The position numbers were made by a program, and so were the translations under genes. 64,000 nt of DNA. Origin: Chryseobacterium sp. JV274 (GTDB taxonomy: Bacteria > Bacteroidota > Bacteroidia > Flavobacteriales > Weeksellaceae). The DNA is taken from the NCBI RefSeq assembly GCF_903969135.1, contig NZ_LR824569.1, positions 310,001-374,000 on the forward strand, written 5' to 3'. Shown here piece after piece: positions 9,307 through 18,251 of this stretch. Under the pieces are notes generated by a model, which made no database searches, was not told where the DNA came from, and worked only from the letters and a program-made list of their open reading frames with translations. Within the stretch, counting starts at the first letter, position 1. Every line of letters begins with the position of its first letter.

Positions 9307-9900
9307 TTATTCCTGAGACAGGTTCTGTTTAAAATTAGTTAGTAAATCCTCCGCGCTTGGGAGATTTCCTAGATTACTTTTAATTCTTTCCAGAAGATCG
9401 CTGAATAAAGCTTCTCCGTTTAAGACTTTCAATGAATATTCGAAAGGATATAAAGAAATAACACCTCCGTTATTGTCATATTTTAAGGTCATGAATCGTA
9501 AAGGAAATTCCGGAGTTTTATCTCTGTACAGTTTAAATCCAAATTCATGGATCATATAGTATGAAAATGCTATCGTTAGCATCAGTCCAATCTGTTTGTC
9601 TTCCTGATCAAATGATTTACAATACTGATAAAATCCTGGTTCTGTAGTAACGGCCTTGTCTATATTGTTAGGGTGGTAGACAGGGTTCTCTATAGCCAGT
9701 GTTACTTTATTATCGATAAAAAAGCTGCTTAACATTCTGAATGAACCGTCAACCAGAACATCCTCTGACAAAAGCTCATCTTCAGTATATCTGTTCCTGA
9801 AATATTCATCTGTATATATTCCGTCTATTCCTGGACTTTCAGACTGCTGCTGACCAGTTGTATCTGGATTTTTTGAAAAAAATTTTTTGAAGAAGTTCAT
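9307..9900 (-). CDS. Hypothetical cytoplasmic protein
   Basis: A 197-residue protein of unknown function. I choose the ATG giving MNFFKKFFSKNP, because the longer frame upstream adds a poor hydrophobic stretch and runs into the riboswitch-promoter region. The short amphipathic basic N-terminus is followed by a Ser/Gln/Gly-rich linker and then a mixed alpha/beta acidic domain without Cys clusters or membrane segments. It ends seven bases from the convergent alkB gene with no terminator between them. No family is recognised. Confidence 0.65.
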   Translation of the reverse strand: MNFFKKFFSKNPDTTGQQQSESPGIDGIYTDEYFRNRYTEDELLSEDVLVDGSFRMLSSFFIDNKVTLAIENPVYHPNNIDKAVTTEPGFYQYCKSFDQEDKQIGLMLTIAFSYYMIHEFGFKLYRDKTPEFPLRFMTLKYDNNGGVISLYPFEYSLKVLNGEALFSDLLERIKSNLGNLPSAEDLLTNFKQNLSQE

Positions 9901-10006
9901 GGTTATCGTTTCTATAGTGTATCTGACAAATATAAAAAATATTCGTAATCCCAATAAAAAGCAGGATGCATTTTATTTTTCCGTAAAAAAGCTGCACCTT
10001 TGCCCA

Positions 10007-10099
10007 ACAATGGGGTGCTACAGATAACGCTGGCTGAGATGATACCCAGGAATATATTTCCACACCTGATCCGGATAATGCCGGCGTAGGGATTGCTTA
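10007..10099 (+). promoter_or_regulatory. TPP (THI-box) riboswitch
   Basis: The aptamer core is clear: GGGGTGC at 10012-10018, CTGAGATGATACCC starting at 10034, and ACCTGATCCGGATAATGCC followed by GCGTAGGGA ending at 10092. These are the invariant pyrimidine- and pyrophosphate-binding segments of thiamine pyrophosphate riboswitches. No T-rich terminator follows before the ATG at 10135, so control is more likely translational. A -7-like box CACCTTTG lies at 9995-10002. The element predicts that the downstream transporter is repressed when TPP is plentiful. Confidence 0.95.
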
Positions 10100-10134
10100 C
10101 TTATCATCTCATCATTTGATTTCTAACAATTAAT

Positions 10135-10731
10135 ATGATGCAGGACATTTTAAAACAAATTACCTTACCGGAATGGTTTGGAGTCTTATTTTCAGTCATT
10201 CAGGTCTTACTGGCCCGTAAAAACAATGTCAATAATTATCTTTTCGGGATTGCAGGTATTCTGCTTACGCTGTATGTGATGCTTACTTCCAAGCTTTATG
10301 CTGAGTTTACCTTAAATCTTTATTATCTGGTCATGAGCATCTACGGATGGATGTATTGGAAATTCGGGAAACAAAAATCTGAAATGGAAATTTCTGTTAC
10401 CTCAACTACCGAAAAATGGATTACCGGAGGAATTGTTTTGGGAACCTTTATCTTATTCTGGTCTTTTCTGACGCATTTTACCGATTCGGATGTCCCGGTT
10501 TGGGATTCTCTGGTAAGTGCTTTTGCCTGGGCAGGGATGTGGCTGATGGCAAGACGGAAAATTGAAAATTGGGTGATCCTCAATGTCAGCAATATCATTT
10601 CAATCCCTTTAATGATTCATAAAGAATTATATCTGTATGCTGTTTTAACGTCATTCTTATTTTTAGTGGCGATCTCAGGATATATCGAATGGCAAAAAAT
10701 TATTAAAACCAAAGCGAATGCTGAGTACTAA
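10135..10731 (+). CDS. pnuC: PnuC-family transporter, probably for thiamine (PnuT)
   Basis: An inner-membrane facilitator of 198 residues with about seven membrane segments, including the PnuC signatures NNVNNYLFGIAGILLTLYV and YLVMSIYGWMYWKFG with its clustered Trp/Tyr residues. PnuC members carry nicotinamide riboside, but members controlled by TPP riboswitches are assigned to thiamine (PnuT); the riboswitch 36 bases upstream makes thiamine the likely cargo here. Two ATG codons are adjacent (10135 and 10138) and either may start. The gene overlaps the next gene by 14 bases, so they are translationally coupled. Substrate is inferred from the riboswitch, not from a binding-site residue. Confidence 0.9.
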   Translation: MMQDILKQITLPEWFGVLFSVIQVLLARKNNVNNYLFGIAGILLTLYVMLTSKLYAEFTLNLYYLVMSIYGWMYWKFGKQKSEMEISVTSTTEKWITGGIVLGTFILFWSFLTHFTDSDVPVWDSLVSAFAWAGMWLMARRKIENWVILNVSNIISIPLMIHKELYLYAVLTSFLFLVAISGYIEWQKIIKTKANAEY

Positions 10732-11749
10732 AGACATCAGACAAGACCTTCAGGGTGCTTCTATAGTTTCTGATAAGGTGATCCAACATATACATGAAGA
10801 AGGATGGCTTAAGATCTGGGTACCGAAAAAATATGGTGGCTTGGGTTATCGTTTTGAAGAAGGACTTAAAGCATTATTTGGCTGGGCCGAAACCGATGGA
10901 AGCTTTGGCTGGATGCTGACATTGTGTGCCGGAGCCAATTACTTTTCCAGAAATATAAAACCTGAAATTGCTGAATTACTGTTTACCAATTCTAACATTT
11001 GTTTTGGAGGAAGCGGAATGGTTGGCGGAACTGCGGAAAAGCAAAATGATAATACCTATATCATCAATGGATTATGGAATTTCGCAACCGGAGCTCCCCA
11101 TCTGACCCATTTTACGCTGAATGCCAGGATTACAGAAAACGGTAAACCAATAATTGATAACAATGGAAATGAAATCATCCGCTCATTCATAGTTCCTAAA
11201 GAGCAGGCTGAAATTATCCCCAACTGGAGATCTATGGGAATGAAAGCCAGCGGGACCTATTCCTTTACCCTTAAAAATCTTATAGTAAGCGAAGATTACA
11301 GTTTTGTTTACGATCATTTTTTCACGGATGATATTCTGGACAGCATTCCGTTTCGGGTTTTTGCAGATTTGACACTTTTGGTGAATTATCTGGGAACGGC
11401 TTCTCATTTTATTGAAGAAGCAGAACTTATTCGTCCTGAGATCAGTTTCAAAAGTTTTGCAGAGTCTGTTGAAAAGCATTTAAGAAAAGTATTAAGTATT
11501 GCCAGAGACATAGAAAATATACTCAGCGATCACAAAGAGATTTCTGATGATCAACAGAATGAGATTCATACTTATGGAACAGAATTAACCAAGCAATTAT
11601 CCCATCAGATCCTTACTGTTTATATACAGCTGGGAATCAGGGCAACAGATACCAATTCTGCAGTTTATCAGGTATTCTGTGATTATTTTACGGCAGCAAT
11701 GCATTCCAATTTCAGGCCTTCAGCGGATGATTTAAACTTTTCTTTCTGA
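10718..11749 (+). CDS. Acyl-CoA-dehydrogenase-like flavoprotein in the TPP operon
   Basis: A 343-residue protein of the acyl-CoA dehydrogenase / flavin monooxygenase superfamily. Visible are the N-terminal helical motif IWVPKKYGGLGYRFEEGLKA, a FAD-site-like block in GMVGGTAEKQNDNTYIINGLWNFATGAP and the central segment WRSMGMKASGTYSFTLKNLIV that normally lines FAD. The C-terminal domain is divergent and I cannot identify the catalytic Glu of true acyl-CoA dehydrogenases, so it may be a group D flavoprotein monooxygenase or another activity. It starts inside the last codons of the PnuC-type gene and therefore should be under the TPP riboswitch, which suggests a link to thiamine or its precursors. 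The reaction is not known. Confidence 0.75.
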   Translation: MLSTKDIRQDLQGASIVSDKVIQHIHEEGWLKIWVPKKYGGLGYRFEEGLKALFGWAETDGSFGWMLTLCAGANYFSRNIKPEIAELLFTNSNICFGGSGMVGGTAEKQNDNTYIINGLWNFATGAPHLTHFTLNARITENGKPIIDNNGNEIIRSFIVPKEQAEIIPNWRSMGMKASGTYSFTLKNLIVSEDYSFVYDHFFTDDILDSIPFRVFADLTLLVNYLGTASHFIEEAELIRPEISFKSFAESVEKHLRKVLSIARDIENILSDHKEISDDQQNEIHTYGTELTKQLSHQILTVYIQLGIRATDTNSAVYQVFCDYFTAAMHSNFRPSADDLNFSF

Positions 11750-11847
11750 AAAATAGGCGGAAAATATTTCTGTGAAAATCCGGAGAATAGTTATTGCTGA
11801 GAATTTAAACTTAATATAAATTTAATGTGATTACGATAGCTTTTAGA

Positions 11848-11855
11848 TACTTTTG
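11848..11855 (+). promoter_or_regulatory. -7 box upstream of the ECF sigma gene
   Basis: TACTTTTG matches TAnnTTTG and lies 36 bases before the ATG. No convincing TTG is found 17-19 bases upstream. Confidence 0.45.
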
Positions 11856-11890
11856 TACCATCAGTTTTGAGTTCAAAGACGTATTAAAGG

Positions 11891-12385
11891 ATGGATCATT
11901 TTAAAGAAATATATTCCGGTTACAAGCACAGGGTGTATTTTTTTGTGGCCAAATACCTTTCGGAAGAAGAAGATATTGAAGAAATTGTTCAGGATATTTT
12001 TATGCATGTCTGGAAGTACTTATCCAAAACCAACTCACCTTCAGAAATTGAAGCACTTATTTTTAAATCTGCCAAACAGGAAATCTCCAATTTCTACCGT
12101 AAAAGAAAAATGATCTTCGTTCCTCTTGAAAACTTTCCGGAAAATCAGGATGAAGAAAGTGCTGAAATCGAAAAACAGCTACAGCAGGAAGATCAGCTCA
12201 AAAAAATAGAAAATCTTCTGGAGCAGGTTCCCGAAAGAAGCCGTGAATTTTTCATCCAAAATAAAATCCAGAATCTCAGTCTTTTTACCATCGCTCAGGA
12301 AAATGATATTTCCAAAACAGCTGTTGAGAAGCATGTTAATAAGGTACTGAAGTTTCTGAGATCCAACTTGAGTTTTTTCTTTTAA
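11891..12385 (+). CDS. ECF-type RNA polymerase sigma factor (FecI-like)
   Basis: A 164-residue extracytoplasmic-function sigma factor. Region 2 lies at about residues 5-70 (FKEIYSGYKHRVYFFVAKY, then EEDIEEIVQDIFMHVW, the region 2.2 core that binds polymerase), and region 4 at about 105-160 with a helix-turn-helix in LSLFTIAQENDISKTAVEKHVNKVLKFLR. The order sigma, FecR anti-sigma, STN-containing SusC receptor, SusD is the classic Bacteroidetes trans-envelope signalling arrangement: ligand binding outside releases this sigma to transcribe the uptake genes. Confidence 0.93.
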   Translation: MDHFKEIYSGYKHRVYFFVAKYLSEEEDIEEIVQDIFMHVWKYLSKTNSPSEIEALIFKSAKQEISNFYRKRKMIFVPLENFPENQDEESAEIEKQLQQEDQLKKIENLLEQVPERSREFFIQNKIQNLSLFTIAQENDISKTAVEKHVNKVLKFLRSNLSFFF

Positions 12386-12718
12386 CTTTCGTTTATATTG
12401 ATAACAAACTTCACTTCAAATCTCTTTCTAAACGGGTGTAAAATTGTCATTGATTACGTCGAATCTTCGATTTCTGACGAAGGAAGAATCTCATATACAG
12501 CCTGGATTCTTCATTTCACTGCGTTACATTCAGAATGACAGAGTCATCATAATAAGATAGCAGGATTAATGTAAAATTGTATATAATTATCTTAAATAAA
12601 ATCAATTTTAACTTTAACCCAATAGCAACCAATATGAACAAATCGTTAAATCAAAAAAATAGAGGTTGACGATTCTACACTTCCTGCGTATTCTCTAATA
12701 AAGATCAAAAAGGAGCGT
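12386..12718 (+). other. Spacer between sigma and FecR genes, with a possible frame-shifted FecR start
   Basis: The first part holds a dispersed-repeat-like hairpin (listed separately). The last part holds an ATG at 12634 starting an 11-codon frame that stops at 12667-12669. The FecR frame itself is open from 12650 with no usable start before 12719. Removing one A from the 7-A run at 12653-12659 would fuse the two and lengthen FecR by 28 residues. Confidence 0.4.
12450..12552. repeat. Dispersed-repeat-like intergenic hairpin element
   Basis: GAAGAATC (12484-12491) is mirrored by GATTCTTC (12506-12513), and ATGAC/GTCAT form a second small dyad at 12536-12548. The G/C-richer text containing TTCACTGCGTTACATTCAGAATGACA differs from the surrounding AT-rich spacer and resembles repeats scattered through intergenic DNA of this group; a second copy is not present in this window. 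Confidence 0.5.
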
Positions 12719-13531
12719 ATGGATTTCGACAATCAATGGAAATCAGTTAAAGAAGAAAACCGGAAAATGAAAGATTCGGCAGATCAGCGAATCTGGAATG
12801 GGCTTGAGAATAAAATCAGATTCAGAAACCATACAAAAAGGTTTTTGTGGGCTGCGGCTGTTCTTTTGCCCTTATTTACCGTGATGACTCTGTTCTTTAC
12901 TGAAAATGCTCTAAGCTCTTCATCTCATCAGCAAATGGTTTTCAGAACGGAAACGATGCAAAAGGAATTCACCTTGCCGGACGGAAGTATTATTATCCTG
13001 CAACCAGAAAGTGAATTGATGCTGACAGATGATTTCGGAAAGAAAACCAGAAATGTCTCCTTTAAAGGGAAAGCTTTTTTCAGTGTTGCTAAAAATAAAG
13101 CGCTGCCGTTTATCATTGATGCCAATGGATTTAAAGTAAAAGTGTTGGGAACTCAGTTTTTGCTTGATCAGAGATCCACAGATAAGAAAGTCTATCTGAA
13201 GGAAGGAAAAGTAAAAATTGATTTCAAAGGGAATACAACATTTCTTCTGCCCAAAGAAACCTGGCTTGCTGACAAAGACGGAACCGAGAAACATTTCTAC
13301 GATCAGGATGTTGTAAGAACATTTGATTTTAATGAAATGAAATTTGGGCAGGCCATTTCTCAACTGGAGAAGACTTACAATGTTTCCATAACATATCCTC
13401 AGCATTACAAAGAGAATGTGATAAATGGAGACATCACCGGAGATCTGGATAAAGTTATTAAAACAATAGGGTTTCCATTTAATCTTACTGCAGGAAAACA
13501 ATCAGCAAATCATATCATTTTAGAAAAATAA
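12719..13531 (+). CDS. FecR-family anti-sigma factor
   Basis: Inner-membrane anti-sigma regulator, 270 residues from this ATG. The cytoplasmic N-terminus is short, one membrane helix spans about residues 42-60 (FLWAAAVLLPLFTVMTLFF), the FecR domain follows (about 75-190, including FTLPDGSIIILQPESELML and the closing VLGTQF), and a C-terminal DUF4974/STN-like domain spans about 200-268. It senses the STN domain of the receptor encoded next and holds the ECF sigma factor inactive. The ATG has an AGGAG only three bases upstream, too close to be informative; an upstream in-frame extension without start codon suggests that the real N-terminus may be longer or frame-shifted. Confidence 0.88.
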   Translation: MDFDNQWKSVKEENRKMKDSADQRIWNGLENKIRFRNHTKRFLWAAAVLLPLFTVMTLFFTENALSSSSHQQMVFRTETMQKEFTLPDGSIIILQPESELMLTDDFGKKTRNVSFKGKAFFSVAKNKALPFIIDANGFKVKVLGTQFLLDQRSTDKKVYLKEGKVKIDFKGNTTFLLPKETWLADKDGTEKHFYDQDVVRTFDFNEMKFGQAISQLEKTYNVSITYPQHYKENVINGDITGDLDKVIKTIGFPFNLTAGKQSANHIILEK

Positions 13532-13602
13532 TGCACCAGTAATTGGGGTTACCGATGCATTGAAAATAAATCAGTCAAATAACAACTAATTTCAGCAAAG
13601 CT

Positions 13603-16600
13603 ATGAAAAAAACAACAATTAGCATGATGTTGTTGGGTCTTTTGTGTGCGCCACAGTTTACCTACGCAGAGGCTAACAAATGTTTTCAACAGTCCGTTAT
13701 TCAGCGGAAAACGCCTTTGATTAAAATCTTTGAAAAACTTTCAAAAGAGCATGGCGTAAAATTCTTTTATTCGGTTTCAGATCTGAAAGATATCCAGGTG
13801 GATGAATCTCAGATGAACTATCAGTCATTATCAGCATCTTTAGACTATCTGAAGAAAAATGTCGGTCTGGATTTTAATGTAGATCAGAAAACGGTAACCG
13901 TTCGTCTCAATGCAAGAGCGATGGCAAAAATTCAGAGAACCAATGCTCAACAGTCTGCAGAGTATGTAAATTCAATTAAAGACACGGTAAAATCAAGAGA
14001 AAAAAATATTGATGAGGTTGTTTTGGTCGGGTATGGGAAGCAGAGTAAGAAAAACAATTCAGGTTCTATTTCTTCCATTGACGAGAAGCAGATGAAAGGA
14101 GTGGCTTCCAGTAATTTTGGAGATATTATTGCAGGAAAAGCAACCGGAGTTCAGATTACTCAGGCTAATGCAACGCCGGGAGGTTCACCATCAATAAGAG
14201 TAAGAGGTATCGGGACGTTGACAGCAGGGTCCAATCCTTTGATCGTCGTAGACGGGCTTCCATTAACTGAAGGTTCTAACCTGAATGCTATTGATCCTAA
14301 TTCCATTGCCAAAATTGATATCTTAAAGGATGCTGCCTCTGCCGCAATCTACGGTTCCAGAGGAGCAAACGGAGTAATTATCATTGAAACAAAGCAGGGG
14401 AAAAAGGGGAGAATGGCAGTTTCTTTCGATTCCTATTACGGAATGCAGATGAGAAGTGATAATGTGAAACTGGTCAACGCTTATGATATGGCCACTTTTC
14501 TGAAGGAAGCCAGAGACAATAATTATCTTTCTAAAGGTAGTAACAGAAGTATTTCCGATAATAATGCCACAAGAATTAGCAAAGGTGCTTCTTTAAGAGA
14601 ATTAATTCCCGATTATTTGGCTCCTTATCTTGCAAAGCAGCCGGGATTAACAGATACCGACTGGTTGAATACTGTTATGAAACCAGCACCTATCAGTCAG
14701 ACTTCACTGAATGTTACCGGAGGAAGCGATAAGAGCAAATACGCTTTTACCATAAGCTATTTTAACCAAAAAGGACTGGTCATCGGGACAGATTACGAAA
14801 AATTTTCAACCAGTATCAACCTTTCAACTGAACTTACAGATAAATGGAAAGTGGGTGTAACCATGACACCGTCTTATGCAACGGGGACAATCAATGCTGC
14901 AGAAAATTCAAGAAGTTACAATCCTTTGCAGATGGCTACGGCAATGTATCCTTTTTTTAAACCTTATAATGATGACGGAAGCCTTGCCATTTCTCAGCAG
15001 ATTTTGGGAAATACAGCAACGGACGGAGCTTTGGTAGAAAATCCGGTTGCTGTTCAGGAAATGACCAACAGAAAGTATACATTATTTAAAACATTCGGGA
15101 ATATTTTCACCGAGCTTGAATTGCTGAAAGGTCTGAAATACAGATTGTCTGTAGGCGGAGATTATTCAAATTACGAATATAATTTCTTCGATCCTTCTAC
15201 CGTGGGAGCGTACAGAGCGGCAGCTCCGGATGTGACTTTTGCCAACAGAACAGAATATATCCGCAAAAATTATTTAATTGAAAACTTACTTTCATTTGAT
15301 CAGAAATGGGGTTCTCACCGGGTGGATGCCATTGCCGGACAGTCTTTCCAGCAGGAAGATAATACACAGCTTTTAACCGAAGCCACTGCATTTCCAGATA
15401 ACAGCATCCGAAATATTGCAGGCGGAACTTCATTTAAAAATACATTGACACAGTACAAATGGCGGCTGATGTCTTATTTTACCAGAGTTAATTACACGTT
15501 TGACAATAAATATAACCTGATGGCTTCCTATCGTAGAGATGGTTCTTCGCGTTTCGGGAAAAACTCTAAGTGGGGAAATTTCTATGCTTTTTCTGCAGGC
15601 TGGACCGTCAGTAATGAAAATTTCTTTCCTGAAAACAATTTCGTAACGGATTTAAAACTCAGATACAGTCTGGGAAGCAACGGAAATAATCAGATTCCTA
15701 ATTTTGGGGCACTTTCATTGATGAATCCGGATAATTATAATTTTGGTGGAACTTTAATACCTGGTTACACAACGGCAACCGCTCCCAACCCGAATATTTC
15801 CTGGGAAAAGTCCAGATCAAACAATTTCGGAATTGATTTTTCTTTGTTTAAGAATATACTGAACATTTCTGCAGATTATTATATCCTGAACAGAGACGGT
15901 TTGTTATTGGATGTTCCTGTTCCGCAGCAATCCGGATTCAGTACTTCACTTCAAAATATTGGTAAGATCAAAAATTCAGGATTTGAATTACAGATTGCGT
16001 CAAAAACGTTTACTATCGCTAAAGATTTTACGTATTCGGGAAGCTTTAATTTTTCAACTAATAAAAATGAAGTGTTAGCATTGGCCAACGGGCAGAACCA
16101 GATTATCACAGGAGAAAATAACTTCTCTGTAACCAAAGTAGGAGGTTCAATTGGTGAAATGTATGGCTATAATATCCTTGGAATCTATAAAACTCAGGAA
16201 CAGATCAACAATTCGCCACACATTACCGGAACAATGGTAGGAGATTATATTATGGAAGATCTGAATGGTGACGGAAAAATTGATACCAACGATAAAAGAA
16301 GTTTTGGAAGCGGTGTTCCGAAATACATTCTCGGTTTCAATAATAACTTCAGGTATGGACTTTTTGAATTAAGCTTTTCATTGTACAGCGAAATTGGTAA
16401 GAAAATCTATAATGCTGATGCGGTCACCACTTTAGAATCAGGAGAAGGGTTCGGAATGGCTTCTCAATACTATTTTGATAACCGTTATAATGCAGTAACA
16501 AATCCTGATGGTTTTTTTGGGATGCCGAATATGAACTTTTCCAACAACAGAAAAGAGGCCAGAACTTCAAATTTATACTTTAAAAATGCAGATTATGTAA

Positions 16601-16827
16601 GATTAAGATCGCTTCGTGTGGCTTTTAATTTCCCTAAATCTATGCTTCGAAATATCGGGATAGAAAACGCACAGATCTATCTGGTAGGAAACAATCTTTT
16701 CACCCTGTCAAAATACAAGGGAATGAATATCGATGCCACTTCAGATAATGTTCTTACACAGGGATTTGATCAGGCTTACTATCCGGTCGCTAAAATTTAT
16801 TCTATGGGCTTTAACCTTAAATTTTAA
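13603..16827 (+). CDS. SusC/RagA-family TonB-linked outer-membrane protein with STN signalling domain
   Basis: Nutrient importer barrel of 1074 residues that pairs with the SusD lipoprotein encoded next. A signal peptide (1-24) is followed by an STN secretin/TonB short N-terminal domain (about 33-103), which contacts the FecR anti-sigma factor, then the TonB box IDEVVLVGYG (136-145), a plug with PSIRVRGIGTLTAGSNPLIVVDG and the SusC hallmark SAAIYGSRGANGVIIIETK-like stretch, and a long barrel ending at the terminal Phe. The usual carboxypeptidase-regulatory-like domain between STN and TonB box is missing; only a short linker is present. The neighbouring phosphodiesterase suggests a phosphodiester cargo. 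Confidence 0.95.
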   Translation: MKKTTISMMLLGLLCAPQFTYAEANKCFQQSVIQRKTPLIKIFEKLSKEHGVKFFYSVSDLKDIQVDESQMNYQSLSASLDYLKKNVGLDFNVDQKTVTVRLNARAMAKIQRTNAQQSAEYVNSIKDTVKSREKNIDEVVLVGYGKQSKKNNSGSISSIDEKQMKGVASSNFGDIIAGKATGVQITQANATPGGSPSIRVRGIGTLTAGSNPLIVVDGLPLTEGSNLNAIDPNSIAKIDILKDAASAAIYGSRGANGVIIIETKQGKKGRMAVSFDSYYGMQMRSDNVKLVNAYDMATFLKEARDNNYLSKGSNRSISDNNATRISKGASLRELIPDYLAPYLAKQPGLTDTDWLNTVMKPAPISQTSLNVTGGSDKSKYAFTISYFNQKGLVIGTDYEKFSTSINLSTELTDKWKVGVTMTPSYATGTINAAENSRSYNPLQMATAMYPFFKPYNDDGSLAISQQILGNTATDGALVENPVAVQEMTNRKYTLFKTFGNIFTELELLKGLKYRLSVGGDYSNYEYNFFDPSTVGAYRAAAPDVTFANRTEYIRKNYLIENLLSFDQKWGSHRVDAIAGQSFQQEDNTQLLTEATAFPDNSIRNIAGGTSFKNTLTQYKWRLMSYFTRVNYTFDNKYNLMASYRRDGSSRFGKNSKWGNFYAFSAGWTVSNENFFPENNFVTDLKLRYSLGSNGNNQIPNFGALSLMNPDNYNFGGTLIPGYTTATAPNPNISWEKSRSNNFGIDFSLFKNILNISADYYILNRDGLLLDVPVPQQSGFSTSLQNIGKIKNSGFELQIASKTFTIAKDFTYSGSFNFSTNKNEVLALANGQNQIITGENNFSVTKVGGSIGEMYGYNILGIYKTQEQINNSPHITGTMVGDYIMEDLNGDGKIDTNDKRSFGSGVPKYILGFNNNFRYGLFELSFSLYSEIGKKIYNADAVTTLESGEGFGMASQYYFDNRYNAVTNPDGFFGMPNMNFSNNRKEARTSNLYFKNADYVRLRSLRVAFNFPKSMLRNIGIENAQIYLVGNNLFTLSKYKGMNIDATSDNVLTQGFDQAYYPVAKIYSMGFNLKF

Positions 16828-16831
16828 AATC

Positions 16832-18235
16832 ATGAAAAAAATATTCATTACAATATTCAGTATTTCGGTGATGTGCTCATGCTCGTCTGATCTTTTGGAT
16901 GTGAACCCTGAAGCGCAGAAAGTATCATCACAATTTTATACCAATTCCTCTGAAATTGAGCAGGGTATCATCTCAGTGTACAGCGCTCTTCAATACACGG
17001 GACAATATCAGCTGGCAATGCCGGCTTTCGGAGAATTGCCTTCAGATAACACCTATGATGAGGTTCCTGCCAATGATTCTTTTACATATGGTGAAATGGA
17101 TTTTTTCACGATTCAGCCTAATAACAGTCTTATTGCAAGTGCATGGAAGGATCATTATATCGGTATTCAGCAGGCTAATATTATTCTTACCAGAATTGGA
17201 AAAATTCCTGATATGACTGATGCTCTGAAGAATACAAGAATTGGCGAAATGAAATTTCTTCGCGCATTGATGTATTTTAACCTCGTAAGAATTTATGGTG
17301 ATGTTCCATTGGTTTTAAAAGAAACTACAAATGTTAACGATTATTTCGGACAGGCAAGAACTCCTGTTGCAGAGGTGTATTCTGCCATAGAAAAGGATTT
17401 GAAAGAAGCTATTGATCTTTTACCGGCAACGACCTCGCAAAAGGGAAGAGTGACTAAAGGAGCGGCATTGGGAATTATGGGAAAAGTGCTTCTGACACAA
17501 AAGAAATTTGGTGAATCATTGACTTATTTAAATCAGGTTGAATCTTTAGGCTACCAGCTTTTGCCTGACGTCAATAAAATTTTTGATGTCACCAATGAAA
17601 ATAATGCTGAAATTGTTTTTGATGTACAGTTTACTTCCGGGTTGAATGGAAATTCGGAAGGAAGTACGGCATTTCAAATGTTCAGCCCTTCCGGATCGGT
17701 TTCGGGAGCGAAAGGACACAATCTTCCCACCAAAGAAGTCTACAATCTTTATTCAGCCGGAGATACCAGACGTTCTGCCTATATTGGTCTTACTTCAAAC
17801 GGAATTCCTTTCAGTAAGAAATTGGTGAAAACATCCAATACCATTGCAGATGGAGGAAGCAATTTTGTGGTGCTGAGATTAGCCGATGTTTTCCTGATGA
17901 TGGCAGAGTGTTTTGCAGAGCAGAATGACATTGCTAATGCCAATTTATATCTGAATAAAATTAAAACCAGAGCAGGAATTGCTCCCGTAAACCTTTCAAC
18001 AAAAGATCTTCTGCTTAATGAAATTGATCGTGAAAGGAGACTTGAATTTGTAGGAGAGGGCCACCGTTGGTTTGACCTTTTAAGAACCGGAAAGGCTATT
18101 TCTGTGATGACTGCTCATTTTACTAATAATGCAGGTTACAGTACTGCACAGATCAAACCTCATCATCTTCTGATGCCGGTTCCACAGGGACAGATCAATA
18201 CAGACCCTGCCATTAAACAAAATCCCGGATATTAA
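16832..18235 (+). CDS. SusD/RagB-family nutrient-binding outer-membrane lipoprotein
   Basis: Surface lid that captures substrate for the SusC channel; 467 residues from the ATG giving MKKIFITIFS. The start is chosen because it begins a lipoprotein signal with Cys at positions 15 and 17 and lies four bases after the SusC stop, whereas the longer frame overlaps SusC. The N-terminal SusD region includes the TPR-like helical units (for example MKFLRALMYFNLVRIYGDVPLV) and the C-terminal RagB motif NEIDRERRLEFVGEGHRWFDLLRTGKA, which is characteristic of the family. It is co-transcribed with SusC and the following phosphodiesterase. Confidence 0.95.
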   Translation: MKKIFITIFSISVMCSCSSDLLDVNPEAQKVSSQFYTNSSEIEQGIISVYSALQYTGQYQLAMPAFGELPSDNTYDEVPANDSFTYGEMDFFTIQPNNSLIASAWKDHYIGIQQANIILTRIGKIPDMTDALKNTRIGEMKFLRALMYFNLVRIYGDVPLVLKETTNVNDYFGQARTPVAEVYSAIEKDLKEAIDLLPATTSQKGRVTKGAALGIMGKVLLTQKKFGESLTYLNQVESLGYQLLPDVNKIFDVTNENNAEIVFDVQFTSGLNGNSEGSTAFQMFSPSGSVSGAKGHNLPTKEVYNLYSAGDTRRSAYIGLTSNGIPFSKKLVKTSNTIADGGSNFVVLRLADVFLMMAECFAEQNDIANANLYLNKIKTRAGIAPVNLSTKDLLLNEIDRERRLEFVGEGHRWFDLLRTGKAISVMTAHFTNNAGYSTAQIKPHHLLMPVPQGQINTDPAIKQNPGY

Positions 18236-18251
18236 TTAAACATTTGAAATT

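Noticed and set aside
12920..13501. 193-codon minus-strand frame inside the FecR gene
   Set aside because: The FecR protein on the other strand has clear domain structure; this frame has no recognisable start context or family features.
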